Below, piece by piece: positions 36,382 to 61,813 of a stretch of 64,000 nucleotides of DNA; the first letter of the stretch is position 1, and every line of letters begins with the position of its first letter. The stretch lies in assembly GCF_000003195.3 (NCBI RefSeq), contig NC_012877.2:22081737-22145736 (forward strand). The letters are read 5' to 3'. The notes below the pieces were generated by a model. That model was not told where the DNA came from. It made no database searches and was given only the letters and a program-made list of their open reading frames with translations. Both the position numbers and the translations under genes were made by a program. Source of the stretch: Sorghum bicolor. Its lineage: Eukaryota; Streptophyta; Magnoliopsida; Poales; Poaceae.

Positions 36382-36964
36382 GTAGGTCTTGGCTTATCAC
36401 CATTGCCTATATCTACTTCTACTAAATCATCGGCCGATGTAAACCTCTGGCCTAATTTTCCATCATCGGCGAACCTATCCATTAAAACTCCTCATCAGAA
36501 CCGACTGCTTGGATCGGTGGAATTTCGTAATCGGCAACCTTGAGGAAATCCTTTTCCCAAATCTCCCCTGAAATGCATCTGGTCCTTTTATAAGTATGTG
36601 CCTCTGCCGATGCTATAACATACGAAGAATCTCCTGGGACAATCTCAATCTTGTCACCTACCCACTGAACCAAACATCGGTGCATTGTAGACGGAATGCA
36701 ACAATTGGCATGGATCCAATCTCTCCCCAACAGTAGATTATAAGCACCCTTTCCACTGATAACGAAGAAAGTTGTCGGCAAGGTTTTGCTGCCGATGGTC
36801 AACTCAACACATATTGCTCCCTTAACCGGAGACACATTCCCTTCAAAGTCCTTCAGCATTATATCGGTCTTGGTCAAGTCTTGATCTCCTTTCCCAAGTT
36901 TTCGATAAACTGCGTACGGCATAATATCAATAGCAGTCCCACCATCAACTAATATCTTGGTCAT
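36382..36964 (-). pseudogene. Protease and pol linker of element D (truncated by C)
   Basis: A 160-codon open stretch begins MTKILVDGGTAIDIMPYAV and ends with TAA at 36482-36484. LVDGG is the active-site aspartate segment usual for Tat-type proteases. A second frame overlapping that stop continues MDRFADDGKLGQRF, matching the region between protease and RT in relatives, until the C insertion. A frameshift near 37010 separates this part from gag. Confidence 0.85.
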
Positions 36965-39900
36965 CCGCTGCCCATCAACCCTTCCTTTGACGAACAGAGC
37001 TTTAAGATGCTGCTTTCATTGTCGGCAGGCTTTTCAAAGATAGCCGTCATTGGATCCAGAGCCAACTGAGCTATCTGGTCAGAAAAATCCATCTCCTCGT
37101 CATCACTGGACGGTGCAAGGACTTCCATCGGCAACATAAATACCATATTAACATCTGCCGATGACCCTTTTCCTTTAGGATCCGGCTGCTGCTGACCTTC
37201 AGACTTACCAGAATTCTCTCCTTTACTCAGCTCTTCCCGTCTTTCACGCTGCAACCTTCTTTTCTGTGTCCTAGTCAGTCCCTCCGGACACCATGGAGGA
37301 AGTTGCGGTTGCCTTACCGATTGGTGATGATTTTCCCCTGATTCCACTCGATTGGTATTAGCATCTCTGCAAAATATGAACTCATCGGGAACTCGTGCAT
37401 CTGCCATCTCCTCAAGTTCCTCTTGGTTCCTAGGAAAGTACCCGACACGGTCACCAAGTTTGTCATGCACACTGAGTCTGCCCCCCAGCCGATCATGAAC
37501 TGAAGCTCTCCCCCTAATCAGCCCATTAAATCGCCGATCATTGTTTTGATACTGCCGATTAGGTCTATAATACCGATCATAACCATTGCACTCAGGGCAG
37601 TCTCTAACAATGGGCAGTTTAATGTTTTGCTCCCAACAATGGATAAAGAACGGGCAGTTCCAGTGATCTTTATGCCGATTCCACTCTTGTCGGTGTCTTT
37701 CCTCTTCTCGACGACGATCCTCCTGTTGGTGCCGATACCGATCTTCACGTTGTTGCCAAGTCTCCCGATGCCTTCTGTGAGTTATCACAATACCAGATCG
37801 GGGAGGCCTTCCTGAGCTGGTTCCTTCCTGGATCAAACCTTTGCCTTTGGCATCATCGGCAGTAATCTGGTGCTGAGGATCTACCGATGCACTTCTTTCA
37901 GCTGCCTCTAATGTCAAGATCTTGGTTTTTCCCTTAGCATCCAACATATTTCTAGGAAAAGGATGTTGATCAATCTTCATCGGCTTCTGAGCTTTAGAAT
38001 TATCAAACTTAATTCTCCCAGATTCTATAGCCGATTGTAGCTGTTGTCTAAAAACTTTGCACTCATTTGTGCTGTGAGATGTTGCATTATGCCACTTGCA
38101 GTATTTCATCTTCTTTAATTGTTCTGCCGATGGAATCACATGATTGGGTGACAACTTGATTTGCCCTTCCTGAAGTAGAAAGTCAAATATCCTATCGGCC
38201 TTGGTGATGTCAAATGCAAACTTCTCTGGCTCTTTATGCCCAAAAGGGTAAGACATCGGCTTCTTGTTTTTTACCCATTCTGCCAAGCCGATGACTGGTT
38301 CTTCATCATAATCTGAGCTCGCTGCTTCATCGACAAATGACACCTTTTTATTCCATGCTCTCTTAGGTTCAAAAGGTTTAATATCTTGGTCAAAAATCCT
38401 GTGCACCAAATGACTTAGACTCTCGAACTCTTGAGAAGCATATTTGTCTCTGATATGTGGCAATAGCCCCTTGAAAGCCAAATCGGCTAGCTGCCGATCG
38501 TCCAGAACCAGACTATAGCACTTATTCTTGACCTCTCGCAATCTTTGCACAAAACTCTCAACCGATTCATCATTGCGTTGTTTCAGCCTGACTAAATCGG
38601 TAATCTTCTTATCATGAACTCCAAAAAAGAAGTATTTATGGAATTGTTTCTCTAGATCGGCCCAAGTGATCACTGAATTAGGAGGTAATGAAATAAACCA
38701 AGTAAAGGCCGATCCAGAAAAAGATGATGAGAACAAGCGAACCCTTAATTCATCGCTATTAGCAGCTTCTCCACACTGGATGATGAACCTATTGACATGC
38801 TCCATAGTTGATGTATCATCCTATCTAGAAAACTTGGTGAAATCTGGTACCTTGTACCGATTTAGAAGTGGAATTAAATCATATGCAGGAGGATACAGTG
38901 TCCGATAAGAGTAAGTGTTGACTTTGGGTTTTATCCTAAATTGGTCTCTCATTACTTCAGCTATCTTATCGGCCCAATAAGCATCGGCATCTTACCGATG
39001 AGGTGGTTGTGGATCTGGCACCTGCTGATAAGCTTGTACGTGTCTCTGAGGTGCACGATCTCCATGGAACATTGGATTAACCATCGCCTGCTGACCACCA
39101 AGTTGTTGGCCAAGATTCATTGGCTGGTTGATCAACCCTTCTGAAACCCAGGTTGGACTGGTCCCTGTTGAAACCCTATAGCCTGATGATTCTGCTGAGG
39201 CATCTGTGGAAAGACAAACTGCCCTGTCCATCCACTATTACGTTGGCATAGAATCTGCCGATGCATTAGGCATCTAGAACGTTGGTGCTTGAGAATTCCC
39301 AGTAAAAGGTCTTGCAGTAGTAGTTGTGGAATACTGGGGATTCTGAGTCATCGGCGAACCTAGAGGTGCCGATGCCATTGGAGCCTTGCCTGTCACGTCA
39401 GCCACTTGAGATGTTCCAGGACCTTTTGCCATCAATTCTGGGGGCATACCATAGCCCCACCAGTTGGGAGGAACAGATCCTGACATTGCCGATGCCAATA
39501 AATCTGTAGCAAGTTTGATTTGCCCGTTTGACGTTGATGGATTAGTTGTCATCGGTGTAGATTGCGCATTAGTCATCCCTAGCGTGCTTGGAGGAGAAGT
39601 GACTTCTGTGCCCGCAACGGCCGTGGTAGCCGATGGAGCCGTGACTACCAATGATCCTAGCTGATGATAGGCACAACCCACATAAGATGGTGGTACTTGT
39701 CCTTCTATGAAAGTTCTAGCCACAGCATTGAAAACCGTATTGGACAGTACACTAGATTGATTGATCAGAGCACGGTTGACAGCACTATCAACCATCTCTT
39801 GCAATTTACCAGGATTGGCTTCAAAAGTTATTTGCCGAGGTGCCGGCAATGCTTCCTTTTGGATCACCTCGCCACTCCTGTTGATACTGAAGGATTTCAA

Positions 39901-40006
39901 GCATAGCTGCTTGTAATCCTCCATCCATAGCTTGCTTCTGCTCATCTCTGAGATTGGCTTCCGTCACGGGGTTAACGTTCTCCAAGTCGAAATCGATGTT
40001 CGACAT
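36961..40006 (-). pseudogene. gag of element D
   Basis: The likely start is at 40006 (MSNIDFDLENVNP). The N-terminal region is proline- and threonine-rich and broken by frameshifts near 39830-39940 and 39230-39280. The Retrotrans_gag core is intact within a 614-codon stretch ending at 36961 (FTWFISLPPNSVITWADLE, FVQRLREVKNKCYS), followed by a zinc-knuckle-like region (CKWHNATSHSTNECK) and a basic region rich in Arg and Glu. TAG at 38821-38823 precedes the core where relatives have Gln. Confidence 0.88.
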
Positions 40007-40032
40007 GTTGATCTTGATCTTGAATCTCTGTC

Positions 40033-40052
40033 CCACTGGGCGTGCCAAAAGA
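40033..40052 (-). other. Putative primer-binding site of element D
   Basis: The minus strand right after the LTR reads TTTTGGCACGCCCAGTGGG, a sequence often found at this place in grass Tat elements. I cannot assign the tRNA with confidence. Confidence 0.5.
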
Positions 40053-40054
40053 TG

Positions 40055-40777
40055 TGTTGGTGCAAAAACTGATCTGCAAACACAAAGGGCTAATACCAAA
40101 TTCAAACGTTAAGGCGTGCCAGCCGATTTGACCTTACAATCGACAAAGGTGGTAACTCGAACACTTTGGTCCCGACAACAGCGATGCGCCCGGATGTCAC
40201 GGCCAAGAGGTGCTCACGCGGAACTTGAGAACACGCCGAGTTTGACTCAACAGATTTCTAAGAACTCGTAGTAAAAGGAAAATATGACGAAGTCGTCGAA
40301 AAGTAGATGCTAGAATATGTGTAAAAACTTGTGTTTGATTGATTGATAGATGTCTCATCACATTACCACGGGGTCTATATTTATACCCTATTCAAAAGAA
40401 CTACATCCAGACACGACTAGAACTCGAATCCCAAATTAAACGGAATCCGCATACAAAACGAATTCTAGTAACTAAGAAAATCATTAAACTATCCTCCGCA
40501 ACCGATCGGTACACCGCCACGAGTCAATCGGCAACCCTTGCGCTTTTCTTCATAAGCATCGGCAGACCGCCTGTTACAGCCATCGGCAACCATCAGCACT
40601 AGTCATACGAACACATCACCACTCCTGGACTTGGTCATATTCGGTTGTTTTTCAATCGGCACCAACCTTCATCGGCAACTCCCCTGTAGACTAGTCACCA
40701 TTGCCCCACCTGCCAATCTACACTTCATTAACTCCAGGTGCGTATCCAAAGATACATGTCCAAAAACGGTTTCAACA
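40055..40777 (-). repeat. 5' LTR of element D, 723 bp
   Basis: On the plus strand it starts TGTTGGTGCAAAAAC and ends CGGTTTCAACA. The minus strand has TATAAATA at 40378-40385. Its right end is the boundary with non-element DNA; the next bases (ATCTT, 40778-40782) would be the target duplication if the other end were visible. Confidence 0.88.
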
Positions 40778-41743
40778 ATCTTATTTAAATTTTATGTAAA
40801 AATAAATAAATAAATCATTATTAAAGTATCTCTAACGATAAAATAAGTTATAACAAAATAAATAATATTTATAACAAAATTGAACAAGAAGGTGGTCAGA
40901 GTCAAAAGAGACAGTTTCAAAGCAGCGCTAAATAACACCTCATTTATAATGGCTGAAGCAGCTGCTTTGGTTATAATGGCTGAAGCAGCAGCTTTGGCAT
41001 CGTCCGCAGCGGTGGTTTCTGCGCAATGTCCCGTTTTCAAAATCAACAGATGGTGTCCTACTTCAATAGTCGTGACCACTCCACAACTCGATGGGACATC
41101 GAGCATAGCGCATGTTCTAGCTGGACAGGTTTTTCAACCACAGCTCCATCAACGATGCAAGTCTCCAAGAAAGCTAAACACCACAGCGCATGTTTTTCAT
41201 TCATCTTCGCTTTTCCATGACACGCACTATAAGTTACATTCCAATCCACTCTGACACATGTGAATTAATCAAACAAGGCCTAATGAAGACTCTAAACTTT
41301 GTACGGGGAGTGTTTCTCCCTCATTGCTGCTTCATCATGCAGCTAATATACTCATCATTTATCACACAAAAAAAATCCTTCCGTAGGCTGATTTTAAAAT
41401 GTAAAAATAAAAAGGAGCAATTGAGCACAGATTAACACGCATGTTAATAACAGGCGTACTACACTAAATTCAACGTTCCTGACAACAGAAATTTCCAAAT
41501 TTCTCAGGATGAACCAAGGAACGATACAATTGACATGGAATAATCCCAGCCAACAGCAGGTCAGTTGGACCTAAAGCCACAGTAAATCAGCTGTTATGTA
41601 GCAGCAGTAAACAATGAAATGAATTAGACTCCTAATGCAGATTAATTCTGCAATCAATGAAACCAGATGACATTATTCAATTAGCATCCCTTTCAAATCC
41701 CCGTCAGAGAAGAAACCTGTACTTGTGCATAAGTAGTTAAAAC
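40778..41743. other. Intergenic DNA and 3' flank of the demethylase gene
   Basis: AT-rich DNA without a supported gene. It includes a two-unit direct repeat of about 27 bp near 40945-41000 (TATAATGGCTGAAGCAGC). The part next to 41744 should hold the 3' untranslated region of the demethylase transcript, on the minus strand. Confidence 0.5.
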
Positions 41744-56572
<14,829 letters not shown>

Positions 56573-56820
56573 GATGGCCGCGGCGGGGACCACGAAGAGG
56601 TCAGGAGGGGCTTCCTCAGGCGAGGACTCGCATTTGAGAGGGGCGATTCGGGGAATTGGCTCTCGCTGACTGCTGCTTCGAGCTTGCTGCAGCGGCTGCT
56701 GGCCTGTTGCTGCTGCTTTGGGGTAGTGAGGAGAGAGAGAAAGGGGACTTTGGAGGAGACAGGGAAGACGAGAGGATGGGGATTTTTTTTTCTTTTTTTA
56801 GGCCTTTATATTATATAACT
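56573..56820 (-). promoter_or_regulatory. 5' untranslated region and core promoter of the demethylase gene
   Basis: The minus strand carries a CT-rich stretch (about 56700-56790), common in grass 5' leaders, preceded by TATATAATATAAAGG (about 56803-56817) as a candidate TATA region. The MITE cluster begins at 56821, so the promoter proper is only about 250 bp from the ATG. The start site is not proven. Confidence 0.5.
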
Positions 56821-57776
56821 GGCCTTGTTTAGATCACTTAAAAAACTAAAAAAATTTTAATATTCTCCGTCACATCGAATCTTGTAGTACATATATAAAG
56901 TAGTAAATATAGACGAAAATAAAAATTAATTATACAGTTTAGCTGTAAATCGTGAGACGAATCTTTTGATCTTATTTAATCCATGATTAGATAATATTTG
57001 TCATAAACCAATGAAAGTGCTACAGTAGCGAAATCCAAAAAAAATTTTGCATCTAAACAACGCCTGAGGACTTGTTCAGTTCTTGAAATTTTTTAGTTTT
57101 CGCTACTTTATCGCTTTCCTTTATATGTGACAATTATTATCCAATTACAGAGTAATCAGATTTAAAAGATTCATCTCACAAATTACAGACAAATTGTGCA
57201 ATTAGTTTTTATTTTCATTTATATTGAATGCTCCATACATGTGGACAAAGATTCGATAAGATAGGGAATCTTAAAATTTTTTGGAAACTAAATAAGGTCT
57301 GAACAGAATAGCCTTGTTTAGTTTGAAATTTAAGATTCTCCCTATATCGAATGTTTGAACGTATGTATAAAATATTAAATATAAATATAGAAAATAATTA
57401 ATTATACAGGTTATCTACAATTTGCGAGATAAATCTTTTGAGCTTAGTTAGTCCATAATTGGACAACAATTATCAAATACAAATGAAAGTGCTACAGTAC
57501 TCAAAACCAAAAAAATTGCCAACTAAACAGGGTCGGCCTTGTTTACTTCCAAAATATTTTGCAAAATATGAATAGTACCACTTTTGTTTGTATTTGATAA
57601 ATATTATCCAATCATAGACTAACTAGGCTTAAAAGATTCGTCTCCCAAATTACAGGTAAACTGTGTAATTAGTTATTTCTTTTATGTATATTTAATGCTT
57701 CATACATGTGCCACGAGATTCGATGTGATGGGGAATATGCAAAATTTTGTAAAATATTTTGAGAACTAAACAAGAC
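56821..57776. mobile_element. Cluster of four related MITEs upstream of the demethylase gene
   Basis: Four copies of one family with GGCCTTGTTTAG-type ends lie side by side: about 56821-57064, 57068-57300, 57311-57534 and 57535-57776. Copies 1 and 3 carry GAGAYRAATCTTTTGA and copies 2 and 4 carry its complement, so orientation alternates. They share the block AATGAAAGTGCTACAGTA or its inverse. Superfamily is not certain; target duplications are not clear. Confidence 0.8.
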
Positions 57777-58562
57777 CATAATGTGACCCCAAAACCTAAA
57801 ATGTGTTGTACACAGTATTTTAGAAGGACACAAATAGACTCCAATGGAGTAGACAAACGCATGACGCATTGTGGGTGGCTAGCAAAGCCGAACGCAAATA
57901 TAGGTCTTCTCCTGATCTTGTCCGGTGAGAGCAGCGTCTCGGGGTTGTCGCACTGGCATCGGCTCAATGCCACGGCGGCACAGGTGGCTGACCTCCTCGT
58001 GCTCACTCTCACGGATGCAGGCCCCATGCTTGCTAGCGCCCGCAAGGGCAAACTCATCTACTACTGCAGTTGCCGCACACCTCGACTTCGACGTCATGCT
58101 CCTTGACGCCTACAACGCCATCGTTGTGCGCCTCGATCGCCTTTGTAGGTGCCACCTCCTCGCGCTCCACCTCCTCCTCATTGTCTGGATTTGCACATGT
58201 GTAGGGAGGTGACCGCATAAGGAAGGACGTGAGCGAGCACTGGCGCAAGGCGCTCGTCATCGGCGAGGGCCAACCACGTGAGCATCCGATCCAGGGCATC
58301 CATCCTCTTCGCGCCTGTTTGCTCTGCGGTGGCAGAGGCAACCATTGCTCCGCCATCTCCGCCTGGCTAGGATTGGGGTTGGAATCGTCGGCATTTCCTT
58401 CATCCGGCGCAAGAAGGTGAGAAGAGGACTAACGAAGGGCGGCTAGAGAAGGATGGTGTTCTGGTTTCTCTTTTGCGTCCTTCATCGGAAAAGAGAAGTT
58501 TTGGGTGCCTATCCATTCTACTCTATGCGACCTAATCTATCAAATGTATCTTGTATTTAGGC
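57777..58562. other. Unassigned GC-rich stretch
   Basis: Short overlapping ORFs occur on both strands at 57880-58420, but none shows a recognisable domain or extends far. I do not support a gene here. It may be a decayed gene fragment. Confidence 0.4.
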
Positions 58563-60308
58563 TGTGTCGACGAAAGCTAGTCGGCAGTCTACCTTGGGGT
58601 ATACCCACGGTAGTAGTTTATCGGCAGACAGGTGCGCAAGCTACGAACTTGATGGTGACGCAAGACACAGACAAGGATTTTATCCAGGTTCGGCCGCCGT
58701 GTGGGCGTAATACCTACGTCCTGCATCTGATTGTATTGTTGTGTATCGAATTTTGTTGAGTTGAGTTGTCTTAGGGTGGTCCCTTGCCTCTCTTTATATA
58801 GTCCAGAGGGCAGGGTTAGAAATCTAGAAACTAATCCTAGTCGGTTACAATTGCCATAGATAATACGATATCAATTTCTATTCTAATCGATCACAATGCT
58901 GCTTGATCTCCACGTCCTGTTTCCTTGCGCGAAACTCCGAGCAGTTGGATCAAGCCTCGAACCGTCTCGTGATGGGCCAAGCTTTCTGGCCCAAATTTAG
59001 CCGTAAGGGTATAGGGGTTTATACCCCCACAGCTAGTCCCCGAGCTCCATGTATTATGATGTAACACACCGTCTTGAGCTTCTTCGACCAACAAGGCTTG
59101 ACATCTTCGAACAGTATGAAAGTCGCCCAAACAGTCGCAACGGTATTTTGACCAACTCAAAAGACAGTTGATCAAAATTGACATCGAAGAAGCAGGTTGT
59201 TCGAAGAATGCATGGTGCTCTTAATCAAAAAAGATTTCTTTCCTGGTGAAGTGTGCCCACTTTACTTTTCTGAAAAGTATAGACTTTCAAAAAGCAAGCA
59301 AATTCACTGCAAAGTGAAGTGTGCCCACTTAGTCCCCGAGCCTGGTAATAGGTGACGTAGTCATGTGATGCCAGGGTCAAAAAAGGAAATCCTTCATAGA
59401 AAAGAGAAAACTGAAATGCATCGTACTGATGTAGTCCCCGAGCTTGCTGGAAGGCAAAGTATGAGCCTTGTAGCAAGGTCTATAAAGTTAAAATTACCCA
59501 ATTAGACGTTATGCAATTTGAATTGACCAGCCGCTGAGCATACAATGGAACAAACTGATCGACCAGTCCCTGAGCGTATTATACTCGATGGTCGGAGCAG
59601 TCCATAGATTTTCAAATGAGCGGACTAGTCGACCAGTCCTTGAGCATATCATGCTCGGTGATCGGTACAGTCCCTAGATTTTCGAATGAGCGGACTAGTC
59701 GACCAGTCCCCGAGCATATTATGCTCGGTCGTCGGTACAGTCCCCGGACTTTTGAATGAACGGACTAGTCGACCAGTCCCCGAGCATATCATGCTCAATG
59801 GTCGGTACAGTCCCCGGACTTTCGAATGAGCGGACTAGTCGACCAGTCCCCGAGCATATCATGCTCGGTGGTCGGTATAGTCCCCGAACTATTTGATTAA
59901 AACCTTCAAATTAATTTCTTGAATGTTTTGAAAACGTCGTATCGTCGTATTAACTTACGATTTGACGGGGGCGTCCTGCCATCTTGTCAGTCTGTCGCAT
60001 AAAAAGGGGTGCCTGCTATCTGCACATCCGCTCATTGTGGGGATCAAGAAAAGGAAACCAACAATTATTTTAAAAAGGCCACCGAATTTACTGTGATAAC
60101 TCTTGAAAACCGAAACGCCGCAACCGCTGAAAAGACCGCCCACTTCCCCAAAATGCAGGAAGTGGAAGAGGTGGAGCTACTGTTATAAAAGAGCCTAGAG
60201 TTGTGCCCTTGTTCTCTACCCAGTAGTTGAAAACTAGCATCCTGCCATCGTCTTCCTCAGCACCCTCAATCCCTTAAGTCCAAGTTCAAAAGTTTCTGCA
60301 AAGAAGAA
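58563..60308 (+). repeat. LTR-like and 5' region of a gypsy-type element
   Basis: It starts TGTCGACGAAAGCTAGTCGG and contains TTTATATAG (58790-58798), many AGTCCCCGAG segments, and the 70-bp tandem repeats. It leads directly into the gag-like ORF at 60309. Exact LTR ends, primer site and a second LTR are not visible. Confidence 0.5.
59561..59897. repeat. 70-bp tandem repeat, nearly five units
   Basis: Units begin GACCAGTCC at 59561, 59631, 59701, 59771 and 59841. Each holds CCCGAGCATAT, ATGCTCGGTGGTCGGTACAG, and CGGACTAGTC. The spacing is exactly 70 bp. Confidence 0.95.
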
Positions 60309-61112
60309 ATGGCGAAGAGCGACACAAAGAAGAGGACTGAGATGATGGCCAAGGAATGGAAGAAATCTCGGAGCAACACGAGGTCCCTCAATGACCTCGT
60401 CGAGATGGGGCTTCTGCACAACCAAGAGCTCGGCGGCTGGAGAGCGCCGGAAGGAGAGAGCTACCCCGATCCCCGCGCTGGTGAGATTGTAGTTTTTGAA
60501 GATTTTTCAAGAGGGGGTTTGGGGTTCCAGTGCATCCTTTCCTTCAAGGTTTACTTCTTTACTATGAGATCAGGATCTGCAACCTACACCCAAACTCCAT
60601 TTTGCTTGTGGCGACCTTCATTCACCTCTATGAGGCGTTTGTTGGTATCGAGCCACATTTCGATCTCTTCTGCTATCTGTTCTGTTTGAGGAAGAAGGAA
60701 GCAGTGGGAGGCTCAAAGATTGTAGGTGGAGTATACCTCAATCTCCGTGACGGGATGAAGAACCGTTATCTCAGCTGCCCCTGGAACACCTCCCTTACCG
60801 AGTGGTATAAGAGGTGGTTCTACATTAGGGAGGAGCCGGGCAGCGCCACATTCTGCGATGTCGGCTAGATCCCTGAGAAGAGGGTTAGCTGGACAGATCG
60901 GCCGGAGTACACTGGTCAGGTGTCAGAGTTGATGACCCTGATCGACTGGTCGCGACTGGACGGGTCAAGAGTGGTCAGTAACTTCCTCAGCCGCTGAGTC
61001 ATGCCTTGCTAGAGGAGGGTGCACTCGGCGTATGAGTACCAGGGGAGTGAAGACTCGACCAGGATGCACCGGGATAACTTGGAAAGGCTAGAGATCCAAC
61101 GGAGGTGTATCA
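60309..61112 (+). pseudogene. Broken gag-like ORF of a gypsy-type transposon
   Basis: The start at 60309 gives MAKSDTKKRTEMMAKEWKKS. After a frameshift near 60525 the reading continues in the next frame with HPFLQGLLLYYEI, HFDLFCYLFCLRKKEAVGG and CPWNTSLTEWYKRWFY, the segment annotated in many grass genomes as a putative gypsy-type transposon domain. TAG near 60866 and further stops follow, and homology to the element ends near 61112 where LTR sequence of another family starts. Confidence 0.78.
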
Positions 61113-61404
61113 GACTTAATGTGTGTGTGTTATTTTCAAACTATGAAGCTTCCGCTACTTGAGCACTTGGGTTGTAATAACTTTAAAGAACTCCGATGTA
61201 TTTCATGAATGTTGTAATCCGGATGTACTTGTGGATGGCGACCGCTAAAATTATTACGATCTTGGCTATATGGACAATGTGTGGTTTGAAATCCTTCGAG
61301 ATTTCACGGACTACCGGGATTATATGGGCTTAAGCTCGATGGTTTGACTATGCAAATGGTCACTATTAGGCTTAATCTCTTATAATTTGGTCGGTTCTGT
61401 TACA
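61113..61404 (+). repeat. LTR terminus related to the Tekay-like family (plus orientation)
   Basis: It ends CTTATAATTTGGTCGGTTCTGTTACA, the counterpart of the inverse of the LTR start at 5193. Upstream segments also match in inverse orientation (TTCGAGATTTCACGGACTACCGGG). No primer site follows, so this is a truncated outer end. A (TG)n run marks its left junction. It is more diverged than the region 1 copies. Confidence 0.75.
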
Positions 61405-61813
61405 GTCCACCTCCCGTTAGCACGACTGGTAGGGTTTATCGGCCTATGGATAAGCATCCTTTGTGGTGTAATCTTATCACGTGGTTCATCCCAGACATAG
61501 ACATATTCCTTTGAAGTAGAGAAACCAAAGTTATCCTCTTTATTCTCCTACTATCGCCCATATACTAGATTGCTCTACTCTCTATTCCCATATTATCACC
61601 CATTGTTATCTTACCTTTAATATTGTTGTTATTCAATTCTACCATCTTTCCTATTTAGACCTATCTATCTATCTTCGTTAAGTTAGAGCGTAGTTGGTTC
61701 TCCTGTTTCCCTGTGGATACGATAAAACCTTTAACCGGGTAAAAGCTACAACGGTATCCGTGCGCTTGCGGATTTATCTGTGTGCATATAAATATCATAG
61801 TACACTCTAGTGC
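61405..61813. other. Spacer between two facing LTR ends
   Basis: 409 bp, pyrimidine- and AT-rich, with no gene. The part with CCGTGCGCTTGCGGATTTATC resembles sequence often seen near LTR ends of other grass elements, but I cannot name one. Confidence 0.45.

Larger units (their letters stand above)
36382..40777 (-). mobile_element. Tat/RIRE2-like Ty3 retrotransposon D (5' half)
   Basis: The minus-strand element includes a 5' LTR, primer-site region, gag and protease. It stops at 36382 where the LTR of C begins, in the middle of a pol reading frame (DGKLGQRFTSADD), so C most likely inserted into D. The remainder of D should lie left of the window. It has the same GCCGAT/ATCGGC saturation as C (about 45 copies by eye). 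Confidence 0.88.

Noticed and set aside
40880..41254. ORF of 124 codons between element D and the demethylase gene
   Set aside because: It consists of low-complexity Ala-rich repeats with no similarity I recognise; overlapping ORFs exist on both strands.
57880..58420. Possible small gene with ORFs on both strands
   Set aside because: No domain, no consistent frame, and no splice or start context that I could support.
59561..59897. CRISPR-like array
   Set aside because: Units are contiguous tandem repeats without spacers, in a plant nuclear context.
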